Source: Nocardioides sp. Root140
GTDB lineage: Bacteria; Actinomycetota; Actinomycetes; Propionibacteriales; Nocardioidaceae
Direction of reading: 5' to 3'
Assembly: GCF_001426745.1 (NCBI RefSeq)
Contig: NZ_LMFI01000010.1
Location: 663,722 to 727,721, forward strand
Length of the DNA stretch: 64,000 bases
In this document: positions 34,972 to 43,081 of the stretch, one piece after another
Numbering within the stretch: position 1 is the first letter of the stretch
Layout: each line of letters opens with the position of its first letter
The notes under the pieces: model-generated
Database searches by the model: none
The model's input: the letters and a program-made list of their open reading frames with translations, nothing else
What the model was told of the DNA's origin: nothing
Made by a program: the position numbers and the translations under genes

Positions 34972-35337
34972 TCAGGAGCTGGAGGACGCGCTGGAGGTGG
35001 TGCTGCTGGACGAGCTGCTCGAACTGCTGGAGCTGCCCGAGTCCTTGGCGGACGAGCTGCCGGAGTCGCTGCTGCTGCTCGAGCTGCCCGACTCCTTGCT
35101 GCCGGAGTCCTTGCCGCCCGACTCCTTGCCGCCCGAGGACGGCAGCGACGAGCTCGACCCGCTTCGCGAGTCGGTGCGGTAGAAGCCGGAGCCCTTGAAG
35201 ACCACGCCCACTGCGTTGAACACCTTGCGCAGGCGGCCTTCGCAGACCGGGCAGACGGTGAGCGCGTCGTCGCTGAACTTCTGGACCTGCTCGAAGGCGT
35301 GGTCGCACTCGGTGCAGGCGTACTGGTAGGTGGGCAC
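34972..35337 (-). CDS. FmdB-family zinc-ribbon protein with long serine-rich tail
   Basis: 121 residues from GTG 35337, with GGAGGA upstream. The N-terminal zinc ribbon PTYQYACTECDHAFEQVQ...CPVCEG carries two CxxC pairs at about 9-12 and 30-33, followed by the conserved LRKVFNAVGVVFKGSGFYRTD. FmdB proteins were named from amidase regulation, and the biochemical role is unclear. From about residue 56 the chain is almost only Ser, Lys, Gly, Asp and Thr in imperfect repeats, encoded by a visibly repetitive stretch (34975-35150). An acylase-family gene follows closely. Confidence 0.9.
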   Translation of the reverse strand: MPTYQYACTECDHAFEQVQKFSDDALTVCPVCEGRLRKVFNAVGVVFKGSGFYRTDSRSGSSSSLPSSGGKESGGKDSGSKESGSSSSSSDSGSSSAKDSGSSSSSSSSSSSTTSSASSSS

Positions 35338-35471
35338 GGGCTGGAAATCCTCCGGGAGAGCGGTGTGATCGGCTGGCACGCGGGCTGGCACTCGGCCGGG
35401 CCGACTGCCAATGGTACGACACCTGTGGAGAACCGATCCACGCTCGTCCGCGGCGACCTAGCCTCGCTGCC

Positions 35472-36137
35472 ATGGCCAGCACACGCTCAGCTCCGTCCAG
35501 CCCCGACCTCCGCCGCCGCCTCGGCGACCTGCGCCACGGCGTGCGCCGGGCCGTCCTGGCCCGACGCCGCCTGCTCTGTGCCGTCTGTGTGGCCGGGGCG
35601 GTCTTCGCCGGCGTCCGCACGATGGCGCCGAGCCCCCCACCCACGGTCACGGTCACCGTCGCTGCGCGCGACCTGCCGGCCGGTGCCACCCTGTCCGCGG
35701 CCGACCTCACCACCGTCGACCTCCCTGCCGACTCCGCGCCCGACCGGGTGGCCAGCGCGTCGTACGCCGTGGGGCGCACGACCGCCGGTCCGGTGCGTCG
35801 CGGGGAGCCGGTCACCGACGTACGCCTGGTCGGCGCCGGCCTGCTCGACGGCTACCCCGGCATGGTCGCCGTGCCGGTGCGGGTGCCCGACGACGGGGCG
35901 GTCGCGCTGCTGCGTGTCGGTGACCGCATCGACCTGCTGGCCACCGACCAGCGCACGGGTGACACCGAGCGCGTCGGTGACGACGTGGCGGTGATCGCGC
36001 TGCCCGAGGAGGGTGCGCGGAGTGCCCGGATCGGCACGTCCGGTCGCCTGGTGGTCGTCGCCACGTCGACCAGCATGTCCGAAATTGTCGCTTCTGCTGC
36101 GGCGACGCGTTATCTCTCCGCCACGATTTCACGCTAG
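35472..36137 (+). CDS. SAF-domain protein, CpaB/RcpC-like
   Basis: 221 residues. An N-terminal Arg-rich segment is followed by one membrane helix (LLCAVCVAGAVFAGV near residue 35), then a SAF domain (VTVTVAARDLPAGATLSAADL to GEPVTDVRLVG), as in Flp-pilus assembly protein CpaB and flagellar FlgA. The distal part resembles the RcpC beta-clip (VGDRIDLLATD). No other tad/flp genes lie nearby, so the partner is unknown. The downstream mscL gene begins 74 bp later on the same strand. Confidence 0.85.
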   Translation: MASTRSAPSSPDLRRRLGDLRHGVRRAVLARRRLLCAVCVAGAVFAGVRTMAPSPPPTVTVTVAARDLPAGATLSAADLTTVDLPADSAPDRVASASYAVGRTTAGPVRRGEPVTDVRLVGAGLLDGYPGMVAVPVRVPDDGAVALLRVGDRIDLLATDQRTGDTERVGDDVAVIALPEEGARSARIGTSGRLVVVATSTSMSEIVASAAATRYLSATISR

Positions 36138-36211
36138 CGTGTTGCGCTGTCTAGTCCCCATATTGGGATTCCGGCGCCCTCGGGGGGCCGGATCAAGAAG
36201 GAGATAAATCA

Positions 36212-36553
36212 ATGGATGGGTTCAAGAACTTCCTGCTCCGCGGGAACCTCGTCGAGATCGCCACCGGTCTGATCATGGCCCTGGCGTTCGCTGACGTCGT
36301 CAGCACTTTCACCAACTGGCTGACCAGCCTCCTCCCCGAGAGCGCCGAGGACGTCTTCAGCAACGAGCTGAACTCGTTCGGCGCCTTCCTCAACGCCGTC
36401 ATCGCCTTCATCATCATGGGTGCCGTCGTCTACTTCTTCGTCGTGGTGCCCTACACGAAGGCCAAGGAGCGCTTCTTCCCGGGCGAGGCCGCCGGCCCGA
36501 CCGAGGTCGACCTGCTCACGCAGATCCGCGACTCGCTCGCCACCAAGGCCTGA
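36212..36553 (+). CDS. mscL: Large-conductance mechanosensitive channel MscL
   Basis: 113 residues. The N-terminal FKNFLLRGNLVEIATGLIMALAF matches the MscL signature and first helix. A short periplasmic loop (about 40-62) and the second helix (FLNAVIAFIIMGAVVYFFVVV) follow, ending with a charged cytoplasmic helix (LTQIRDSLA). It is shorter than E. coli MscL (136 residues), mainly in the loop, as in other actinobacterial versions. It opens under membrane tension to release solutes after osmotic downshock. AAGGAGA precedes the ATG. A hairpin terminator follows. Confidence 0.92.
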   Translation: MDGFKNFLLRGNLVEIATGLIMALAFADVVSTFTNWLTSLLPESAEDVFSNELNSFGAFLNAVIAFIIMGAVVYFFVVVPYTKAKERFFPGEAAGPTEVDLLTQIRDSLATKA

Positions 36554-36573
36554 GTTCTCTTCACGCCTGAGTC

Positions 36574-36610
36574 AACGAGGCCCGACCCCTGGGAGGGGGC
36601 GGGCCTCGTT
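36574..36610 (+). terminator. Terminator downstream of mscL
   Basis: AACGAGGCCCG / CGGGCCTCGTT arms with further C/G pairing and a small loop, about 20 nt after the mscL stop. It is followed by GCCATTTC. It lies between convergent genes and may act in both directions. Confidence 0.75.
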
Positions 36611-36641
36611 GCCATTTCAAGTCCCGTGAGATCGAACGCGG

Positions 36642-36830
36642 TCAGCCGTGGTGGGGAGGCACCTGGCTGCGGTACCAGTCGTCGGGCTTGCCGGACGAGT
36701 CCGCCCCGCGCTCGTCGCCGGTGGTCTCGGGCAGCACGTCACCGAAGATCGCGGCCAGGCGCTTGCGGCGCTGCCAGGCGGTCTCCTGTTCGGGAGCCGC
36801 CTCCTCCTCGGGTGGGTCCTGGGTAGCCAT
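36642..36830 (-). CDS. Small conserved actinobacterial protein
   Basis: 62 residues from ATG 36830. An acidic N terminus, then WQRRKRLAAIFGDVLPETT and DDWYRSQVPPHHG at the end; both are strongly patterned and, from memory, recur in small hypothetical proteins of other actinobacteria. It starts 2 bp after the LCP gene ends, so it is translationally coupled to it. No function can be assigned. Confidence 0.78.
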   Translation of the reverse strand: MATQDPPEEEAAPEQETAWQRRKRLAAIFGDVLPETTGDERGADSSGKPDDWYRSQVPPHHG

Positions 36831-36832
36831 GA

Positions 36833-38035
36833 TCAGGCGCAGAGGCCGTTGGCCTCGGCGGCCTCGGCCGCGTCGGTCTCCGCCTCGGTGGGCTCGGTCG
36901 CCTCGTCGGAGGGATCCGCGGACGGCGACTCGGTGGAGTCGGGGTCGGGCGTCGCGGTGGAACCCGGGCGCCGCGCGGCGGTGATCACGTCGGAGCTGAG
37001 CCGCTTGCTCAGCGGCTCGTCGAACTTCATCTTCTTCCAGAGCAGGTTCGCGTCCTCGGCCCAGACCAGGCGGTTCGGGTCGGGCTCGTAGAAGTCCCAC
37101 GGCACGGTGATGAACTTGATGTTGTCGGTGCCGATGTTCTGGAACTGCTCGGCCAGGTTCTTGATCTTCACGACCGAACCGAGCCGCTGGTCGAGGGTGA
37201 GCGACTTGGTGGCCGCGTCGAGGAAGCTGAACAGGCGGTCAGGCCGGCCGAGGACGCCCTTGGAGCTGACCTTGTTCACCATCGCCGCGATGAAGGCCTG
37301 CTGGCGCTTCATCCGGCCGATGTCGCCGTTGTTGGAGATGTTGTGGCGGACGCGCACGTAGTTGAGCGCCTCCTGGCCCTCCAGCTCGCGGGTTCCGGCC
37401 TTGAGGTGGATGTTGCCGACGTCGTCGTCGACGTCCTCGGGAATGCAGACCTCGACGCCGTCGATGGCATCGACCATGTCCTTGAAGCCGTTGAAGTCGA
37501 CGACGACGAAGTGGTCGATGCGCACTCCGGAGAGCTGCTCGAACTGGCGGATCGCACACGCCGGGCCGCCGTACGCGAACGCGGCGTTCCACATGTCGAA
37601 GCCCCCGGGGATCTCCTCCATGTCGTCGTCGTAGCAGGTCGGTCGCTCGACCATGGCGTCGCGCGGGAGGCTCACGCCGTACGCGAACTTCCGGTCGGCG
37701 GAGAGGTGCAGCACCATCGTGGTGTCCGAGCGCTGGCCACCACCGGTGAGGCCGTCGATGTTGTTGCCCGAGCCTTCACGGGAGTCGGACCCCATGACCA
37801 TGATGTTCAAAGGCTTGCCGGACTTCTGCAGGTCAGCCTGGTCGGGTCGATCGTCGCCGAGCTGCTTGTCGACGTTGAGCACGTTGAGGTTCTCGTTGAG
37901 GTGCCGGTAGGTGTAGACCGCGAAGAGCCCGAACCCGAGGGTGAGGACGAGGATCCCGTATCCGAGCACGCTCAGCAGGCGATGCTTGTGCTCGGATTCG
38001 CCGCGGTGGCGGCCGGTCGGGTCGTCGTTGCTCAC
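36833..38035 (-). CDS. LytR-CpsA-Psr (LCP) family cell-wall polymer ligase
   Basis: 400 residues. A short cytoplasmic N terminus, one membrane helix (GYGILVLTLGFGLFAVYTYR near 28), then the extracytoplasmic LCP domain with NIMVMGSDSREG near residue 77, SDTTMVLHLS, the Arg-rich VSLPRDAMV near 120, and VRVRHNISNNGDIGRMKRQQ near 227. A Pro/Thr/Glu-rich tail follows. LCP proteins transfer polyprenol-linked glycopolymers to peptidoglycan (arabinogalactan or teichoic-acid-like polymers). It is coupled to the small downstream protein and lies 140 bp from tRNA-Arg. Confidence 0.93.
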   Translation of the reverse strand: MSNDDPTGRHRGESEHKHRLLSVLGYGILVLTLGFGLFAVYTYRHLNENLNVLNVDKQLGDDRPDQADLQKSGKPLNIMVMGSDSREGSGNNIDGLTGGGQRSDTTMVLHLSADRKFAYGVSLPRDAMVERPTCYDDDMEEIPGGFDMWNAAFAYGGPACAIRQFEQLSGVRIDHFVVVDFNGFKDMVDAIDGVEVCIPEDVDDDVGNIHLKAGTRELEGQEALNYVRVRHNISNNGDIGRMKRQQAFIAAMVNKVSSKGVLGRPDRLFSFLDAATKSLTLDQRLGSVVKIKNLAEQFQNIGTDNIKFITVPWDFYEPDPNRLVWAEDANLLWKKMKFDEPLSKRLSSDVITAARRPGSTATPDPDSTESPSADPSDEATEPTEAETDAAEAAEANGLCA

Positions 38036-38175
38036 TCGAACTTCTCACTCGATGAATGGGGTGTCGTGCGCGGGCTGCGCCCGTTGAACGGTAATGCAGC
38101 CTCCCAAATTGTGCGGTTCAACCCTGAATCCGCCAAAACAACGACAATGGGGGCATGGCAGGATGTCTGCCGCCC

Positions 38176-38248
38176 GCCCCAGTAGCTCAGTGGATAGAGC
38201 AGCCGCCTCCTAAGCGAAAGGTCGCAAGTTCGACTCTTGCCTGGGGCA
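38176..38248 (+). tRNA. tRNA-Arg (anticodon CCT)
   Basis: 73 nt. Acceptor GCCCCAG/CTGGGGC, D arm GCTC/GAGC, loop CTCCTAA with anticodon CCT, T arm GCAAG-TTCGACT-CTTGC. The anticodon stem GCCGC/GCGAA pairs only at its three loop-proximal positions; the two outer pairs are C-A and G-A mismatches. CCA is not encoded. It reads AGG codons. A strong hairpin follows within 10 nt. Confidence 0.9.
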
Positions 38249-38255
38249 CGTACGA

Positions 38256-38297
38256 CGAGGGCCCGGCACCGGAATCGACTCCGGTGCCGGGCCCTCG
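38256..38297. terminator. Strong hairpin after tRNA-Arg
   Basis: A perfect 18-bp stem (38256-38273 with 38280-38297) with a 6-nt loop, immediately downstream of the tRNA and 9 bp before the convergent MFS transporter stop. There is no T-run. Probably a bidirectional terminator. Confidence 0.8.
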
Positions 38298-38306
38298 TGC
38301 ATCGCC

Positions 38307-39674
38307 TCAGGCCGGTACGGCGTCCCGGGCCACGGCAGCCTCTTCGTCGGGCGTGACCGCGGTCGACGTACGACCTCCGGCGACACCCCGCACGCAGAGC
38401 GTGACCACCGCGCCGACGACGCTGACCGCGGCGAACAGCTGGAACGCGGTGCTGCCGCCGACTCCGGCGCCGACCAGGATGCCGCCGATCACCGGGCCCA
38501 CGATCCCGCCGAGGCGGCCGAACCCGGCACACCAGGCGACGCCCGCGGCACGGGCCGAGGTGGGGTAGTAGTTGGACACGAGTCCGTAGATCAGCACCTG
38601 GGTGCCGATGGACCCGACGCCGGCGACCGCAACGGCGGCCAGCAGCACGGTGAACGGCAGGTCGAACGGCATCAGGAGCAGCGCCACGGCGGCCAGCAGA
38701 AAGGTGGTCGCGACCACGCGCCGGGCGCCCTTGTGGTCGGCCACCCACGAGGCGATCAGCCCACCGACGATGGCGCCGAGGTTGAGCAGCAGCAGGAAGG
38801 CGAGCGCGTAGTCCTTGCCGTAGCCCTTGCCCTCCATGATCTGCGGGAGCCACGTGTTGAGGCCGTAGGTCAGCAGCAGGCCCGAGAAGCTCATCAGGCC
38901 GAGCAGGATGGTCGGCACCAGGTAGGGACGCGAGGCGAGCGCCGCGTAGCCGACCTTGTCGGCCTTGGTCGCCTGAGTGGCGGGAACGGTGCCGGCAGCC
39001 GGCAGGGCGACGCCGGTACGACGCGACACCGCGGCCGCCCGCTCGGTCTCACCGCGAGAGAGCAGCCAGAGCGGCGACTCCGGCAGCTTGGCCCAGGCCA
39101 ACGGCAGCAGGAGGAGCACCGGCAGGGCACCGATCCAGAACAGGCCGCGCCAGCCGGCCACGTCGTCGAGCACGATGGCGGCCAGGGCGGCACAGACGCC
39201 GCCGGCCGGGATGCCGCTGTAGACGATCGCGTTGTAGCGGTTGCGCCGGTCGGCCGGAGCGAACTCCGCGACCAGGGCACCCACCGTGGCCACGAGCGCC
39301 CCGACTCCGATGCCGGTCAGGAAGCGACCGGCGCCGAAGGTGAAGATGCTGGTGGTCGTCGCGGTCAGCGCCATGCCGACCGAGAACCAGGCGATGTTCA
39401 CGAGCATGATCCGGCGGCGGCCGACCAGGTCGCCGATGGCGCCCGCGGTCAGCGCACCCACGAGCACGCCGATCAGCGCCCAGCTACCGAGCGTGCCGGC
39501 CTGCTCGGGGGTGAGCGCACCGATCTGGCTCTTGTCGGCCAGCAGGGTGGGGACCACGGTGCCGTAGACGACCAGGTCGTAACCGTCGAAGAGCAGGGCC
39601 GCGAACGAGAGCCCGACCACCCAGTGGAGGGTACGGCTGCGGCGGGCTTCCGCAGAGGCTGAGGTGCTGGTCAT
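38307..39674 (-). CDS. MFS transporter, aromatic acid:H+ symporter type
   Basis: 455 residues from ATG 39674. Twelve membrane segments can be traced. The AAHS-family signature FDGYDLVVYGTVVPTLL in helix 1 and GDLVGRRRIML in the helix 2-3 loop are diagnostic. The Asp in DGYD is essential in 4-hydroxybenzoate and muconate transporters of this family. It probably imports an aromatic carboxylate. No catabolic genes adjoin it, but a phenol-type monooxygenase and a KstD-like cluster lie elsewhere in the window. The promoter region upstream lacks the shared 26-bp motif. Confidence 0.87.
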   Translation of the reverse strand: MTSTSASAEARRSRTLHWVVGLSFAALLFDGYDLVVYGTVVPTLLADKSQIGALTPEQAGTLGSWALIGVLVGALTAGAIGDLVGRRRIMLVNIAWFSVGMALTATTTSIFTFGAGRFLTGIGVGALVATVGALVAEFAPADRRNRYNAIVYSGIPAGGVCAALAAIVLDDVAGWRGLFWIGALPVLLLLPLAWAKLPESPLWLLSRGETERAAAVSRRTGVALPAAGTVPATQATKADKVGYAALASRPYLVPTILLGLMSFSGLLLTYGLNTWLPQIMEGKGYGKDYALAFLLLLNLGAIVGGLIASWVADHKGARRVVATTFLLAAVALLLMPFDLPFTVLLAAVAVAGVGSIGTQVLIYGLVSNYYPTSARAAGVAWCAGFGRLGGIVGPVIGGILVGAGVGGSTAFQLFAAVSVVGAVVTLCVRGVAGGRTSTAVTPDEEAAVARDAVPA

Positions 39675-39767
39675 GAGGGGACTCCGATTCAGGTCTTTTT
39701 CGGACATTCCCGTCACCCTGACAGCCCGTGGCGTGCGTCACACCGGGGCAATGCCTAGGGTTGACCA

Positions 39768-39787
39768 CGGGCGCCTTTCAGCGCCCG
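39768..39787 (-). terminator. Hairpin between lipoprotein and MFS genes
   Basis: CGGGCGC-CTTTCA-GCGCCCG, a 7-bp perfect stem 54 bp past the lipoprotein stop on the minus strand. Likely its terminator; no T-run is present. Confidence 0.55.
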
Positions 39788-39841
39788 CAGGTCTCAATCA
39801 CCCCTGTTCGGGTCCTGGTCCCCACCCAGTGATCCGAGCCG

Positions 39842-40606
39842 TCACTTGATCGTGGTCTTGATCTCTCCCTCGGACTTCAGGTCGTGCTGGAGCTCGCCCT
39901 CGGCGTCGACCGGCGTGATGGTCACGTCGAAGGTGATGGGCGAGTTCTTCTGGTAGGCGAAGTTCTCGCCGAACGAGTAGGTCTCGCCGGTGCCGAACGT
40001 GTAGATGCCGCGCTCGTTGTAGCCGTCGGGGCCCAGGTCGTCCTGGTTGACACCCTGCGACTCGAAGACCGAGTCGTCGGTGTCGCTGTCCATCCCCTGC
40101 ATCCACTTCCAGTCGTCGTAGCGCGCGCTGATCGAGACGCGGCTCGAGCCGAGGTCGATCGGGTCACCGTTGTTGGTGATCACGTAGTTGACGAAGATCA
40201 GGTCGTCACCCTTCTTCAGGATGGGCTTGTTCGTGTCGGGGTCGACGAAGTTGCCGTCGTCGGTCGCCTTCTCGTGGCCCACCTGGTAGACCGCGACGGT
40301 CACGTCGCCGACCTCGGCAGTGGTCAGCAGGTCGCCCGGCTTGGTGACCGGCAGCGCCCACGAGGGCAGGGAACCGGTCGAGCCGGCTTCCTCGGTGGTC
40401 GCCTCGGAGGGCTCCTCGGACGGCGTCTCCGAGGGAGTCTCGCTGGTCTCGTCGGTGGGCTCGTCGCTGCTCGGCTGCGCGGGTGAGTCGCTGGTCGAGG
40501 ACTTGTCGTCGTCCTTGTCGTCGGACCCACAGGCGCTCAGTCCCAGCAGGGGGACGAGCACGGCGGCGACGACGGTGGTTCCGGCACGGAGGCGGCGGTT
40601 GCGCAT
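39842..40606 (-). CDS. Secreted lipoprotein (DUF4352-like)
   Basis: 254 residues. A signal peptide ends in the lipobox LSAC (Cys near residue 26). A Ser/Thr/Glu/Pro linker (about 30-75) is followed by an Ig-like beta domain with FVNYVITNNGDPIDLGSSRVSI, reminiscent of DUF4352. It is anchored in the membrane and exported; no enzyme motif was seen. It appears monocistronic between the enoyl-reductase-like gene and the transporter. Its ligand or partner is unknown. Confidence 0.82.
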   Translation of the reverse strand: MRNRRLRAGTTVVAAVLVPLLGLSACGSDDKDDDKSSTSDSPAQPSSDEPTDETSETPSETPSEEPSEATTEEAGSTGSLPSWALPVTKPGDLLTTAEVGDVTVAVYQVGHEKATDDGNFVDPDTNKPILKKGDDLIFVNYVITNNGDPIDLGSSRVSISARYDDWKWMQGMDSDTDDSVFESQGVNQDDLGPDGYNERGIYTFGTGETYSFGENFAYQKNSPITFDVTITPVDAEGELQHDLKSEGEIKTTIK

Positions 40607-40689
40607 GGGGGTAGTTCCTTCTCTGCGGGCCCTGGGTCAGGGTCTGGTGCCGACACCCTCCCCCACCGTCCCCGGGCGCAAACCGAGCC

Positions 40690-41862
40690 TCAACCAGTGA
40701 TGGTCTCGAACCCCATTCCTGCGCTGCGCAGGCGGTCGAGCAGGCGGTCGCCCATGGCCACCGCCGGGGTCACCTGGCCCGCGGTCTCGGGGTTCTCGTC
40801 GAAGGCCAGGCACAGCGCCGACTCGGCGAGCATCTTCGAGGTCTCGGTGTAGCCGGGGTCGCCCCCGGAGACCCGCGTGTGCACGACCTCGCCGCCGGCC
40901 TCGCCGACGAAGTCGACGGTGAACCACGACTTGCGGCGTCGTCCTTCGGAGGGACCCTCCCCCTGCTTGACCTTGCCCTTCAGGAAGTTGCGCACCGGCC
41001 CGACCTGCGCGGCCGCCGCCAGCGCGGTGACCCCGACGGCCCCGCCCGCGGCGTAGCGCAGCGTCTTCGTGCCGGCGTAGTGCGAGTAGATGAACTTCGG
41101 GCCGTACGACGCCAGGGCCGCACCGCTGCGCTGCACCACCTGCGGGTCGATCGTCGGCAGCGGGAGGAGCCAGTAGCCGAGGAGCCTGTCGCGGTGCGGC
41201 TTGCCGGCCACGGCACGGCTCGACCGGCCTTCAGAGCGCCGTTCCTTGCGCCGACGCTCGGCGAAGGCGGCCTTCATCTGCCGGGCCCGCTCCATCGCAC
41301 CGAGCGCGGAGTGGAAGGTGCCGCCGGAGAACGTCGCATTGCTGCGTACGACGCCCCGCACGTTCGCCGGCACGTCCGGCGGCAGGTGCCGCATCGTGTA
41401 GAAGACGCCGAGGTCGTGCGGGATCGAGTCGAAGCCGCAGCAGTGCACCAGGCGCGCACCCGAGGCGACCGCAGTGTCGTGGTGGGCCAGCCACATCCGG
41501 TCGACGAACTCGGGCTCGCCGGTGAGGTCCACGTAGTCGGTGCCCTTCTCTGCACACGCGGCGACCAGCGGCTCGCCGTACGCCAGGTAGGGGCCGACGG
41601 TGCTGATCACGACGCGGGCCCGGGCCGCCACCTCGCCCAGGGCGGCCGCATCGGCGGCGTCGGCGACGAGCAGCTCCATGACCTCGAGCCGCGGGTCGAT
41701 CGCGACGAGGCGATCACGCACCGCCTCGAGCTTCGCCTTGCTGCGGCCGGCCAGGGCCCAGCGCAGGCGGGCCGGAGCGTGCCGCGCCAGATACTCGGCG
41801 GTGAGGCCTCCGGTGAACCCGGTGGCACCGAACAGGACGATGTCGAACTCGCGATCAGCCAT
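40690..41862 (-). CDS. Saccharopine dehydrogenase-like / trans-acting enoyl reductase family protein
   Basis: 390 residues from ATG 41862 (GTG 41868 is possible). The N-terminal Rossmann motif is DIVLFGATGFTGGLTAEYL. ISTVGPYLAYGEPLVAACAEKGTDYVDLTGE near residue 90 and CCGFDSIPHDLGV near 142 are typical of the saccharopine-dehydrogenase-like proteins related to the mycobacterial trans-acting enoyl reductase (Rv2449c/Rv2953 group). True saccharopine chemistry is unlikely. It could reduce a lipid or polyketide intermediate. No PKS genes adjoin it. The divergent DUF2277 gene begins about 90 bp away. Confidence 0.87.
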   Translation of the reverse strand: MADREFDIVLFGATGFTGGLTAEYLARHAPARLRWALAGRSKAKLEAVRDRLVAIDPRLEVMELLVADAADAAALGEVAARARVVISTVGPYLAYGEPLVAACAEKGTDYVDLTGEPEFVDRMWLAHHDTAVASGARLVHCCGFDSIPHDLGVFYTMRHLPPDVPANVRGVVRSNATFSGGTFHSALGAMERARQMKAAFAERRRKERRSEGRSSRAVAGKPHRDRLLGYWLLPLPTIDPQVVQRSGAALASYGPKFIYSHYAGTKTLRYAAGGAVGVTALAAAAQVGPVRNFLKGKVKQGEGPSEGRRRKSWFTVDFVGEAGGEVVHTRVSGGDPGYTETSKMLAESALCLAFDENPETAGQVTPAVAMGDRLLDRLRSAGMGFETITG

Positions 41863-41954
41863 GTCCACATCGTGCCCTAGAGCCGCAGCCTGGTTTCGAG
41901 TCGGTCGCAGAACGACCTCCTCAACCAGCGTGGGTCCGGCGTACCTTTGTGGGC

Positions 41955-42224
41955 ATGTGCCGCAACATCCGACCCCTCAACAACTTCGAGCCGCCCGCCA
42001 CTCCGGACGAGGTGACCGCCGCCGCGCTGCAGTACGTCCGCAAGGTCAGCGGGACCACCAAGCCGGCCCAGGCGAACCAGGCCGCCTTCGACGAGGCCGT
42101 GCACGAGATCGCCCACATCACCGCGCACCTGCTGGAGAAGCTGGTCACCAACGTCCCGCCGAAGAACCGCGAGGTGGAGGCCGAGAAGCGCAAGGCCCGT
42201 GCCGAGCTGAGATACGCCCGTTGA
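41955..42224 (+). CDS. DUF2277 protein
   Basis: 89 residues beginning MCRNIRPLNNFEPPAT, the invariant start of the DUF2277 family, so ATG 41955 is chosen over GTG 41949. The rest is helical and charged (EIAHITAHLLEKLVTN). The function is unknown. The stop codon overlaps the TTG start of the sirtuin gene (TTGA), indicating coupled translation. Confidence 0.9.
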   Translation: MCRNIRPLNNFEPPATPDEVTAAALQYVRKVSGTTKPAQANQAAFDEAVHEIAHITAHLLEKLVTNVPPKNREVEAEKRKARAELRYAR

Positions 42225-43081
42225 CAGAGGCACCCGCGACGGAGGCGCTCGCGACGGAGGCCCTCGCCTTCCTCGCCGCGCGACCGCTCGTCGTCCTCAC
42301 CGGGGCCGGGGTCTCCACGGACTCCGGCGTGCCCGACTACCGCGGCCCCGACTCCGTGGCGCGGACGCCGATGACCTACGGCGAGTTCGTCTCCGGCCCG
42401 CCGGCCCGACAGCGCTACTGGGCGCGCAGCCACGTCGGCTGGGGCCGCATGCACCACGCGCTGCCCAACGCCGGCCATCGCGCACTGGCCCTGCTCGAGG
42501 CCCGCGGCCGTGTCGACCTGCTGGTCACCCAGAACGTCGACGGCCTCCACGAGGCCGCCGGCAGCAACCCGATCGCCCTGCACGGCCGCATCTCCGACGT
42601 GATCTGCCTGTCCTGCCGCACGGTCAGCAGCCGGTCGGCGCTCCACGAACGGCTCGACCTGCTCAATCCCGGGTACGCCGACGCGCACGCCGACGTCGCG
42701 TCACGACCCGACGGGGACGTCGACCTCGACGACACGGCCGGCTTCGTCGTACCCGACTGCGAGGCGTGCGGCGGGGTGCTCAAGCCCGACGTGGTCTTCT
42801 TCGGCGAGAACGTGCCGGCCGCGCGGGTGCAGCGCTGCTACGACGCGGTCGAGGCCCTGGCAGAGCGCGACGGGGCGCTACTGGTGGCCGGCTCGTCCCT
42901 GACCGTGATGTCGGGCCTGCGGTTCGTCAAGCGGTCCGCGAAGCTCGGTGTGCCCGTGGTGATCGTGAACCGCGGGACGACCCGCGGCGACGACCTTGCG
43001 ACGTACACGCTGCACGCCGGGACCAGTGAGTTCCTCGGTGCGCTCAGCGCTCGAAGCAGATCGGAGCTCAGAGACGCTTGA
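42221..43081 (+). CDS. NAD-dependent protein deacetylase, Sir2 family
   Basis: 286 residues from TTG 42221, the start imposed by the TTGA overlap with DUF2277. Sir2 motifs: [18 protein letters not shown] near residue 25, TQNVDGLH near 104, the catalytic His in LHGR near 119, and four zinc-binding cysteines (CLSC near 128 and CEAC near 182). [11 protein letters not shown] near 222 completes the fold. It removes acyl groups from protein lysines using NAD. It ends convergently inside the ideR 3' end (14-bp overlap). Confidence 0.93.
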   Translation: MTEAPATEALATEALAFLAARPLVVLTGAGVSTDSGVPDYRGPDSVARTPMTYGEFVSGPPARQRYWARSHVGWGRMHHALPNAGHRALALLEARGRVDLLVTQNVDGLHEAAGSNPIALHGRISDVICLSCRTVSSRSALHERLDLLNPGYADAHADVASRPDGDVDLDDTAGFVVPDCEACGGVLKPDVVFFGENVPAARVQRCYDAVEALAERDGALLVAGSSLTVMSGLRFVKRSAKLGVPVVIVNRGTTRGDDLATYTLHAGTSEFLGALSARSRSELRDA

